This document shows positions 42,401 through 49,321 of a stretch of DNA of 64,000 nt, piece by piece; the stretch's first letter is position 1, and each line of letters begins with the position of its first letter. This DNA is from Durusdinium trenchii (Eukaryota; Sar; Dinophyceae; Suessiales; Symbiodiniaceae). Below the pieces are notes generated by a model that was given only the letters and a program-made list of their open reading frames with translations, was not told where the DNA came from and did not search any database. The position numbers were made by a program, and so were the translations under genes. The DNA lies in the NCBI GenBank assembly GCA_963970005.1, contig CAXAMN010006446.1, forward strand, positions 674,864 through 738,863. The letters are read 5' to 3'.

Positions 42401-43703
42401 GCGTCCGGTTCGCTCAAGGTCTCCCCCGACCAAGGTTAAGCCCCCGCCGCCAGAAGCGAGGCAACTGTCTGCCGAAGCCAAGCGGCGAGCTTTCGAAGCC
42501 TTTGAGGAGCGTAACCGACCCGTGCATGTGGAGACAGATAGCACGGGCAAGCCGCTGCCAACTGGTGCTCGCGTACCAGTAGGCGCGGGACTCACGGCTG
42601 CCGCCCCGTCCGATCCAACCCCACCAGGGGATGGTGACGACGACCAAGGCGAGCCATCGACCCCAAGACCTAAGTCTCCTGATCGACCACCTAGCCAACA
42701 TCCTGCATCGGGGCTCCCGTTCAAGACCCCGCCAGGTTCGTTAACCGGAAGATCAGCCTCTTGGGAGCGAGATCCAAAGCGACACTCTGAAGCAGTTCCT
42801 CCAAAGCCAGTAACGCCTAAGAGGAAACCACCACCACCTAATCCTTACCCTTACCCCTATGGTAAGCCAGCTGGTGTGCCATCCGTTCCCCATGACACCG
42901 CATGGGCTTCGCAAGCTGCCTCTTCGTCAGCCGCGCCTCCAGTGCTGGACAATTCGTGGTGGTCTTCAACGGCTGCTTCAGGCGCCATCGATTCCGAGGA
43001 GCAGCCACCAACCGGTGGAAGACTTGCCCCGCATAGACCTCCATCCGGTAGTCCTGCCTCGGATACGCCCCGGAGTGTCCAACCTACTACAAGATACCAA
43101 CCTAACCCGTTGCCCCGGTTGTTTGGGCAACAGCTGGCGGACCCACTTACCCTAATCCCCGCTCAAGCGGGCGTCTTTGAGGTTGGCCTCGACTGGCATA
43201 AAGTTTTAGATACTATGCTTTCGCCGGTACGTACCCCAACAACCCTCCTCACGGACCGCCTTAAACAGCTTGAATCGCTTCCTGCTCGAATTACAATTAT
43301 CTCCTTCACAGGCGCGGGCGACCGCTACGACTCGACCATACGGGAGATAGATTCGTTTAGGGACCAGTGCCGCGCGTCAGGCTGCCAGATGGGCGGCGGC
43401 TTCTTCTTAACAAACGAGAAGACGGGACGCGGCGGAAAAGCCGAGCTTGTGAGCCGGCTTAGGATCCGGGCGTTTATGGATGATCGAGCTGACATCCTCG
43501 CCGAGATCCGACGCACTGGGTGCTTCGCGATGGGCTATCAGGCCCGGGATTACCCTCTGGAACCTAGTGGAGCAATACAGGTGTTAGCCGACTATATTTG
43601 GTCGCGCCTTGCCCACTGGGATGCACATCATCCCCTGCAAGCCTTTGTATTGCAACAATACTCAGGCCAGGGAGGGCACGGCGGTGGACGCCGCCGCCGA
43701 TGA
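39483..43703 (+). CDS. Extra ORF1 of the copia element: long Pro/Ala/Ser protein with a HAD-like C-terminus
   Basis: ATG at 39483 (MPRVTPPRSPR) gives 1,406 residues; the frame is open from 39375. Residues 1-340 and 460-1225 are low-complexity, rich in Pro, Ala, Ser and Glu. A folded-looking block at about 340-455 reads YGKTSEYIIAQLGASTYARF, KQYQEWFGYVTRHSDRW and SVDIILQWATILPELWQFLY. The last ~170 residues resemble the HAD fold: GLDWHKVLDT (about 1236), strand ITIISFTGAGDR (about 1270-1281), a lysine in KTGRGGKAEL (about 1319) and FMDDRADIL (about 1332). The usual DxD nucleophile motif appears as DWH, so activity is doubtful. Such an ORF upstream of gag is not part of standard copia. It may be a captured host gene or an accessory protein. 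Confidence 0.8.
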   Translation: MPRVTPPRSPRAETAPAAASGAGSVDSSVVTTPDQRPEPAVEPSQAAAPSAGSLGVGIQEPEEVEVTTLRDLGPQGADALNLYLDTQRPPAAAAGAGSDSSKWAGAASEADSGPTLFPPSVITHEDRELELEEPFAGPANLEASDPPGEGAAAVCAAPVDPVGETIPNSSDQVHQDPEHSLGNTQAASADQDLPVPVEKGSNSLNLVDQDQPVPTLDEPEEFVPPERLIAQASSTPHSPPVPTSNNFDPLGDDEESTVEDEENEDTARRIQEQHDLEAALEATAVEAGVEPEPANVESGGQRPESEGGEAAASSAGQGERDRTRRRGCRAGAKHVPGRENLAYGKTSEYIIAQLGASTYARFGSHFHLPHIPPKVARKQYQEWFGYVTRHSDRWAFRTDGELLSVDIILQWATILPELWQFLYSINPALLQGIRQPKCRLPEGPGHPFVPLRRVRSAEAKIATPKTGSDLGSKASSSAAPPRTDRSRSAAPKASTAAQATTGSSHAAGGWRPTLDRGHIPVVLKPRAEVEAKIKSDKPKSEAAGPKAKQAAASGAGTSAPASKPASNSPTTKVTSVANPTSAGPAPLKAGNPSVEVSKTSSPLHLPPPPKGPAPLPPQGPTPEVSPSYTVPSAAAVSPPEPDADRHEVTVMHKQDDNLGQAVSQERPDNTGEEEEAGFEEEEEVEEQGAASREAPVSDQDHSSPSAKAAASGAVPVRPVVMTPGPGAFLHRHLTPFRLRRTQWDREHEPSMPIEEARDRVYDLDWSNTPQAEGGQLLPPSSTIQVSPNADVYELGAEDSDNSDPEARSRRIRNLEGRTEEAGWLTWLDGERPGASQPSHPKPQLVEPASKRVRVVVTADALRGTPPITPPHVRQVIVVPKGKSKSASTADRPRVLITEPQLSLVVDPVFVPAVSPQPPPSARDVSPSVQAPIAPPIAKSPVVKTPRSRSAPPSMVPVHSSSASPQAPKPPSKARPVRSRSPPTKVKPPPPEARQLSAEAKRRAFEAFEERNRPVHVETDSTGKPLPTGARVPVGAGLTAAAPSDPTPPGDGDDDQGEPSTPRPKSPDRPPSQHPASGLPFKTPPGSLTGRSASWERDPKRHSEAVPPKPVTPKRKPPPPNPYPYPYGKPAGVPSVPHDTAWASQAASSSAAPPVLDNSWWSSTAASGAIDSEEQPPTGGRLAPHRPPSGSPASDTPRSVQPTTRYQPNPLPRLFGQQLADPLTLIPAQAGVFEVGLDWHKVLDTMLSPVRTPTTLLTDRLKQLESLPARITIISFTGAGDRYDSTIREIDSFRDQCRASGCQMGGGFFLTNEKTGRGGKAELVSRLRIRAFMDDRADILAEIRRTGCFAMGYQARDYPLEPSGAIQVLADYIWSRLAHWDAHHPLQAFVLQQYSGQGGHGGGRRRR

Positions 43704-43967
43704 TTGCGCATGCCAGCCGCTGCTTAATGCGCGGGCCCTTTCGTTGTTCGTTAGGGTAGGCATGTTCCAGGGTGCATTAATGGGTATGTGGTTATGTCTC
43801 AACCAATCATGCCATAACTTTCAACTTCATTGTTGTTGTTTTGGTTCATTTTTGATGCACTCATGCCGCTGCCCAATGGCGCGGAAGTCCTGCCGCTGAA
43901 AGCGCGGGCCTGGGCAAAGACCCTTTCGTTTCGTGCATGCAAAAGTTTGCTGGCACGCCTGGGAAGG
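43704..43967 (+). other. Spacer between ORF1 and gag with three hairpins
   Basis: Contains hairpins at 43717-43734, 43866-43884 and 43893-43907, and TTCGTTAGGGTAGGCAT (43747-43763), which also follows the hairpin at 39619. Gag starts at the strong-context ATG at 43968 (GGAAGGATGGCG). How the downstream gag ORF is reached (internal initiation, splicing or trans-splicing) is not visible. Confidence 0.6.
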
Positions 43968-44243
43968 ATGGCGAACCACACAGGTATCACACCTCCCTCG
44001 GACCCCTCCTCCGCCGGTCGGTCTCGCTCGTCGCCCGAGTTTGACACAGTCCCAAGCCGAGGTAGGGTCCCAGCCGCGTCGGTCACCATCACTACCAGAA
44101 CCCGGGGTACGCGACAAAACCGCGTCGAGCCCCGCCCTGGTCCCAGGACAATGGCGGAAGAGTCACCTTCATCGGAGGAGCCCAGGCGGCATCGTGGCGT
44201 GAGTGCACGGGCCAGGGAGCTTTCGGACAGGGGGGGCACCTAG
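43968..44243 (+). CDS. gag: gag, N-terminal segment up to the G7 frame change
   Basis: MANHTGITPPSDPSSAGRSR opens a basic, Ser/Pro/Arg-rich segment of about 88 residues. The frame ends SDRGGT-stop just after a run of seven G (44230-44236). Removing one base there would join it to the coiled-coil frame that starts GAPSSSSQRPV. The frame is open upstream to 43830, but the ATG at 43968 has the best context. Confidence 0.65.
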   Translation: MANHTGITPPSDPSSAGRSRSSPEFDTVPSRGRVPAASVTITTRTRGTRQNRVEPRPGPRTMAEESPSSEEPRRHRGVSARARELSDRGGT

Positions 44244-44889
44244 TAGTTCTAGTCAACGACCGGTACCCTTCATATCGCTAGCTTCTATCCCTAAGCCGTC
44301 CCAACCTTACACTAATAACCCTATAGACCCTAACATGCCGGCGGCCGCTTTTGTAGCCGGAGCAGCAATACAAGAGGCCAACCAGGCCGCGCAGATAGCG
44401 CATCATGCTGCATCAATGGCTGAACAACAAGCCATTGAAGCGATGCGAGCTAGACAACTAGCTGCCCAAGCCGAAGAACATGCTACCCATGTCCAGTCCC
44501 AGGCTCAATTTGTCGTCCATGAAACTCGCCAACAGGCTGAGAGCATGGTAGGACAAGCCAAGGCCCAGGCAGAGGCTATGGTTGATCATGTGAGGGCCCA
44601 AGCTGAGCAGTACGTCCAGTCCCAACAACATGAGCATGTTCAACGCCAGCGCCTGTTGGAGCGTCAAGCTCATCAGTGGGCGTCTGGTATGGAGGCCGCC
44701 TATCGCGCCCATGTAAACCAGGTTAACACGACCGCAAGTGCCGAACTGATAGAACTACAGAGGCACAACGCTTACCTCACACAACAGCTGCAACAGGCCG
44801 CGAGATCCCCGGTCCCAAGCTCCCCAAGGAGCCACCGGCATCTCCAGGGCCCTCAACACAACCGCTCCACAGCGTCCGTTCGGCGTTGA
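44230..44889 (+). CDS. gag: gag, coiled-coil segment
   Basis: After the G7 run the frame encodes about 220 residues with a long Ala/Gln/Glu heptad region (for example ASMAEQQAIEAMRARQLAAQ and HVQRQRLLERQAHQW), typical of the oligomerising N-terminal half of dinoflagellate copia Gag. The frame ends SVRR-stop at 44889. The next frame (0) is open well upstream of this stop and picks up as KLPKEPPASPGPSTQPLHS, so a -1 change falls within about 44800-44886, near short C runs at 44806 and 44821. Confidence 0.7.
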   Translation, partial: GGAPSSSSQRPVPFISLASIPKPSQPYTNNPIDPNMPAAAFVAGAAIQEANQAAQIAHHAASMAEQQAIEAMRARQLAAQAEEHATHVQSQAQFVVHETRQQAESMVGQAKAQAEAMVDHVRAQAEQYVQSQQHEHVQRQRLLERQAHQWASGMEAAYRAHVNQVNTTASAELIELQRHNAYLTQQLQQAARSPVPSSPRSHRHLQGPQHNRSTASVRR

Positions 44890-45833
44890 GCCACCAGTGC
44901 GAAGACTCCGAGTTTGCTGCGCCTTTTCAGGCAGCCCAGCACAACAACGTGCCCCCGACAGCACAACCTGTCGAGATGCAAATTCCACAGAGTTTTCAAG
45001 CAAGGGCTCCACAAGAATTTTACATCGGAACGCCCGTCGGCACACCACACGGTGTCGCCACCCCTGTGCAGCGTGACTCAATCTATGTTGCAGCACTCGA
45101 GCGTGAGCTAGGTCAAACGAGGGAAATGTTGAACCAATTGTTGTCGGTTGTGCACGCCGGACAACCAACTGTTCCCTCACCACCTGAACGTGGAGTGCCA
45201 ATGCCATTTCGCATGGCGCCGACACCACCACCAGGTCTGTTGACTGAGGTCCCAAGTGCGTGTCCAAAACCCTGTGCCTGTGCTCCTATGCCGGTCGGAT
45301 ACCCAACTCCCACAACAAATGTTGCAGCGTCTTCGACGCAGCCACCTCCACTACAACCAGGAGCAAGAGTCTTGCCACCTTCTTTCCCCGTCTTTGAGCG
45401 GACCAAGAAAGAGGAGTCATCTTCGTCTAGTGATAGTGAAGTAGAAGACTCGTGTAGGATGTGTGGAGGCAAGCATCGGGAAATTAGGTGTCCACACCTC
45501 ACAATGAATAAAGAGGATCGTAAGGTAGAGTCAACTCCGACTGCTAGTTCGGAAATTACCGACTATGCTGAACATGAGTCCGAGACTGTTTATGTTAAGG
45601 GCTTGTCGAACCTGATTCTACCCAACATACCAGTTGATTCGGGTCAAGCTCGGGGGTACATCAACCAGGTTCTCATGAACATCGGTTCGTTGCAGAAAAC
45701 CCCAGGTTCAGACTTGTATCACTGGGCCCAAGAATGTCTTACCAAGGACGATTCTGCCCTTCGTGACGATCGACGGTTCCCTAGAACTGCGGGAAATTGC
45801 CACGAAAATGTTGAAGGTTTGCAAGTCGGGTAG
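44886..45833 (+). CDS. gag: gag, middle segment with zinc knuckle
   Basis: About 315 residues. A second short coiled coil (AALERELGQTREMLNQLLSV), a Pro/Ser linker and an acidic Ser tract precede SCRMCGGKHREIRCPH, a Cx2Cx3Hx4C variant of the retroviral zinc knuckle (usual spacing Cx2Cx4Hx4C). It then enters the capsid-like domain with YHWAQECLTKDDSAL. The frame ends shortly after RFPRT; homologous sequence continues in frame +1 as LREIATKMLKVCKSGRFG (about 45785). Confidence 0.7.
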   Translation: MSHQCEDSEFAAPFQAAQHNNVPPTAQPVEMQIPQSFQARAPQEFYIGTPVGTPHGVATPVQRDSIYVAALERELGQTREMLNQLLSVVHAGQPTVPSPPERGVPMPFRMAPTPPPGLLTEVPSACPKPCACAPMPVGYPTPTTNVAASSTQPPPLQPGARVLPPSFPVFERTKKEESSSSSDSEVEDSCRMCGGKHREIRCPHLTMNKEDRKVESTPTASSEITDYAEHESETVYVKGLSNLILPNIPVDSGQARGYINQVLMNIGSLQKTPGSDLYHWAQECLTKDDSALRDDRRFPRTAGNCHENVEGLQVG

Positions 45834-47091
45834 ATTTGGTATCATCTTTCAACGAATGGTAGAAGAATCTCGATTATCAGGTGTTGGCATGCCTTGTGGT
45901 CGCGTCATGCTTGCTACGATTTTTCGTCATTTCCAACTAGAGAAAGACAGAATCGGCATGCTAGGCGAGAGGAACCTCCTGACCCTTAGGCTTAAGGGGC
46001 ATAAGACCGAGGACCTCATAACCTTCCAGGAGAAGTACAGATACATCCTTGCCGCGATCCCATCCGAGGATCTGCCAAGAGAGACGACTCTGTTTAATCA
46101 TCTTTTGGACGAACTTGAGCAGTTCACCCCGTTAGCCACCAAAATAGCTAAGTCAAGAGAGTCCCCACTAGGAAGCCATCGTCGGTCCACAAAATGGCTG
46201 TGGGAGAAGGTGGATTTGCACATAGAGTTAGAACGGGTCAAAGCTAACAGGCAGGCCTTCGATAAGAAGCTGCGGGATTCCCATACTGCCGATTTAGCCA
46301 CCACGTATAACCCTAAAGCAATCCCCGCAAATCCCGCCAAGACCGATAAACCTAATAAAGAGAAGTCCAAGGAGGACAAGAAGAAGGAAAAGAAAGAAAA
46401 GAAGGCTAAAGCCAAGAAGGAAAAGCAGCAACAGCAACCTGCTGATGTCCACGCTGCCCCTGGACCTAAGTCTAAGGCTCCGAAAGGCCCCCCAAAGGCC
46501 AAGCCTAGTGGCAACGCGCCAACACCTCCGACCACACCAAGGTCGCAGCAGGTCAAGCGCGCGGCCGACATGACCGCCCAGGAGAAAGCAAGAACACCTT
46601 GTGCGTTTTACGCGTACAACAGCTGCCGCGCGAAACAATGCGCGTTCCTTCATGACTCGCAGAACAAATATAAAGGACCGCCACCAAAGGCTCTCCGCTT
46701 CCCAAAGGAGAAGGCAAAAGCTACTGCTGCGGTCGCGCAGGTCCATGCGCTTCCTGCCTTTTCGAATGGGAAGATCTCCTGGTTATGGGATACCGCGGCT
46801 GGGAGACATTTGTTCGGCAAACAAGCCTTAACTTCAAGCATGAGACATCATGCCGCCCCCTCACAAAACCCTGTGAATTTTACAACAGGGGGGGGTGCCC
46901 AACAAAGTGTGAAATCTTTGGGGTTTAAAGGCAGTCCCATCCTTGAGGGAGAAGAGGTCTACATCTTGAATGAGTGCCCCCCCGGCGCAGTCCATAGGCA
47001 AGACTGTTATGGACAAAGGGTACATGTTCATTTGGGACCCTCGCGAGCGGGTACCATATCTAGTACGGCCCAGCGTCGTCCCCAAATGTAG
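45763..47091 (+). CDS. gag-pol: gag C-terminus with CCCH finger, and protease
   Basis: 442-codon frame; real coding begins near LREIATKML. Capsid-like helices (SGRFGIIFQRMVEESRLSGV, FRHFQLEKDRIGMLGERNLL) are followed by a Lys-rich stretch, a CCCH finger CAFYAYNSCRAKQCAFLH (about residue 281), then the aspartic protease start WLWDTAAGRHLFG (about 340), where DTAA replaces the usual D(S/T)GA. The frame fails at the C7 run 46977-46983; the next frame continues PPAQSIGKTVMDKGYMFIWD. Confidence 0.75.
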   Translation: MTIDGSLELREIATKMLKVCKSGRFGIIFQRMVEESRLSGVGMPCGRVMLATIFRHFQLEKDRIGMLGERNLLTLRLKGHKTEDLITFQEKYRYILAAIPSEDLPRETTLFNHLLDELEQFTPLATKIAKSRESPLGSHRRSTKWLWEKVDLHIELERVKANRQAFDKKLRDSHTADLATTYNPKAIPANPAKTDKPNKEKSKEDKKKEKKEKKAKAKKEKQQQQPADVHAAPGPKSKAPKGPPKAKPSGNAPTPPTTPRSQQVKRAADMTAQEKARTPCAFYAYNSCRAKQCAFLHDSQNKYKGPPPKALRFPKEKAKATAAVAQVHALPAFSNGKISWLWDTAAGRHLFGKQALTSSMRHHAAPSQNPVNFTTGGGAQQSVKSLGFKGSPILEGEEVYILNECPPGAVHRQDCYGQRVHVHLGPSRAGTISSTAQRRPQM

Positions 47092-49321
47092 GCTTCGTGT
47101 TCCAAGGAAGCATCGAATTTGCGCCAGCCGTGTTGTGGAATATGTTCCCCAGTATGACGAAGAAGTCACCCCTGTTGACTTTGTTCCACCGGACCGGTTG
47201 CAGCCCATGGGTGCAGTTGACGCCTCCCCGGCCTCCACCATTCATGAAGATTCCATATTTTCAGATGAGGAGCTTTCCACACCAAGTGTGGCGGATGATG
47301 CCGTTAGCGATCCTATGGACCTCGATTCCGATGATTCACCAAAATCCAATTCTAGCCAAAGTAAGGGTTCGATAGCCGCTGCCCCCAGCACCGGCGCGGA
47401 GAGGGTTCCTCCACATCCCGATGACAACAAAACGCTGTTGGAGATTGCGGATGTTGAGCTGGATGGCACACCCGAAGCACTAAAAGCTGCTGCCTTCGAA
47501 GAGCCACATATATTAACCCACTATCCTAAGAACCCCTATTGTCCTGTATGTCAGATTTCCAAGTCTACCAGCAAGAGGGTGGCAAGGAAGCCCGACACCC
47601 GAGACGACGATATGCTTGATCCCCCAAAGGGACCATTCGAGCAACTGTCGACCGACGACGTCATCATGGCCAAAGGGGATGATTTTGTTGACAAGGGGAC
47701 GGGTGGGACCAAGGTTTTCCACATAGTCAGGGACACGTTTTCCGGAGCTAGGATAGCCTATCCCATGGTAAACAGGACAGCTAGCAATCACGCCAAGAAC
47801 TTTAGACATTTCCTGGGGCTAAGAGCAAACGAACTAGCATCGTGTGTCCTTATCAAAATGGACGAAGCAGGCGAGCTGGAACAAGCCGCACACGAAGTAG
47901 GCTTGCTCCCCGAGGTCTCACTCCCTAATAGGTGGCCGCATAACGCCACGCTAGAGCGAGACATTCGTGAGGAGAAAGAGTGTTGCCGTGCAATTCATAT
48001 GCAATCCGGGTTGCCTTATGAGTTTCACACATACTCGTTTCCATATGCCTGCATGTCGATGTCGTTTGATCGTCCTTCGTTGTCAGACCCGGCCAAGACG
48101 CAATGGGAAGCCCTCACTAGGTCTAAGTTTGATGGCATTCGCAGATGCTTCGGTCAACTAGTGTATTACCGAGATCGCAAGGTAGGCAAAAGAACTCTCG
48201 ATCCAAACATGTCGCCTGGTCTCTTCATGGGATGGCGCATCGAGTCGGGTTTTCGTTACCGTTATGTGGCCAGAATCATGGATTACATGGATTTTAAAGT
48301 TAGCAAGCACCCCAATGTGCTAGATGTGCCTGAGGCAGAAATCTACACAGAGGAGGGACCACCCATTTTTCCCATGGCATCAACAAAGTTGCGGCATCTC
48401 CATGGTGGTTCATTAGGCATTTTGGACGACATTGCCAAAGTAGACATGCCGGACTATCCCACGAAGGAGGTTCCTTTTGGGGAAGAAGGCGAAGGCGCTG
48501 CGCCGCCGACGCCCGCAGGGTCCAAGTCCCGAAGTGTGTACATAACACTAGATCGAGTAATCCGATTCAGCGAAACGCCTGGCTGCAAGGCCTGTGAGCG
48601 CAAGACTCGTCATCACACAGCTGAATGCCGAAAACGCTTTGCACGCCTTGTCGAAGAGGAAAAGGCCGATCTTTTGACTAAGCGAGGGGAGGGGATCACT
48701 GTTGAGGAGATCCCTCCTGTAGCCCCGGAAGACCCGCCTCCTCCACCTCCGGCGGACCCTCCGCCGGAGGAGCCAGAGGAAGCCAGCGCTACACCGACAG
48801 TAATAGCCGGCCTTTCGATAACCCCGCACACCACGTATAGAACCCAACTAGTCTATACTAGACCCCAAAGTGGTGTGCCCGTCTTTGGAGTGCCAGCAAT
48901 GACCGAAGCCTCACAAGTAGGTCAAGTTAAGAAAAAGAGAAGTAGAGGTAGAAAGAGACCACCCAAGTTCAACCGCTGCATGTTCGAGTTTGCGTGCGCC
49001 CCCGATTCTCAAATGCACAAAACATTTTTAGAACTCGGGATCCCACATGTACCCCTAAGCAAGGAACACCTCGACCTGACCAACACCGACATGCAGGACC
49101 AGCTCCATAACCATTTGGAGACCTGCGAGGAGGTGCCAGACCTGTGGGCATCAATACCCTGCACGTCAGGTTCCCCATGGCAAAGGGTCAACAGGTCCAA
49201 AGGAGGTGCACGATTCGCCCGCGTCCATGCACAGCAGATTCGTGAATCCAAGCGACTCTTTGCTGAGTTCGAGAGAAGCGCAGGGATTGTCCTTAGCAGG
49301 GGGGGGCACTGTAACCTTTGA
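46970..49321 (+). CDS. pol: Integrase segment of pol
   Basis: 783-codon frame. The N-terminal zinc site HILTHYPKNPYCPVC (about residues 178-193) is followed by the catalytic core: LSTDDV (about 227), KMDEAGE (about 297) and NATLERDIREEKE (about 325-335), giving the D,D,E order with about 31-35 residues between the last two. A conserved block SKFDGIRRCFGQLVYYR and the acidic Pro-rich linker follow. The frame ends SAGIVLSRGGHCNL-stop at a run of eight G (49299-49306); frame 0 then continues GGTVTFEWPKGCESW. Confidence 0.85.
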   Translation: MSAPPAQSIGKTVMDKGYMFIWDPRERVPYLVRPSVVPKCRLRVPRKHRICASRVVEYVPQYDEEVTPVDFVPPDRLQPMGAVDASPASTIHEDSIFSDEELSTPSVADDAVSDPMDLDSDDSPKSNSSQSKGSIAAAPSTGAERVPPHPDDNKTLLEIADVELDGTPEALKAAAFEEPHILTHYPKNPYCPVCQISKSTSKRVARKPDTRDDDMLDPPKGPFEQLSTDDVIMAKGDDFVDKGTGGTKVFHIVRDTFSGARIAYPMVNRTASNHAKNFRHFLGLRANELASCVLIKMDEAGELEQAAHEVGLLPEVSLPNRWPHNATLERDIREEKECCRAIHMQSGLPYEFHTYSFPYACMSMSFDRPSLSDPAKTQWEALTRSKFDGIRRCFGQLVYYRDRKVGKRTLDPNMSPGLFMGWRIESGFRYRYVARIMDYMDFKVSKHPNVLDVPEAEIYTEEGPPIFPMASTKLRHLHGGSLGILDDIAKVDMPDYPTKEVPFGEEGEGAAPPTPAGSKSRSVYITLDRVIRFSETPGCKACERKTRHHTAECRKRFARLVEEEKADLLTKRGEGITVEEIPPVAPEDPPPPPPADPPPEEPEEASATPTVIAGLSITPHTTYRTQLVYTRPQSGVPVFGVPAMTEASQVGQVKKKRSRGRKRPPKFNRCMFEFACAPDSQMHKTFLELGIPHVPLSKEHLDLTNTDMQDQLHNHLETCEEVPDLWASIPCTSGSPWQRVNRSKGGARFARVHAQQIRESKRLFAEFERSAGIVLSRGGHCNL

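Noticed and set aside
44230..49306. Perkinsus-type mitochondrial frameshifting (AGG/CCC codons) as explanation for gag-pol
   Set aside because: The sites do include AGG and CCC, but this is a nuclear element, most AGG and CCC codons in it are read normally, and a G8 run causes no shift. Homopolymer error or slippage is simpler.
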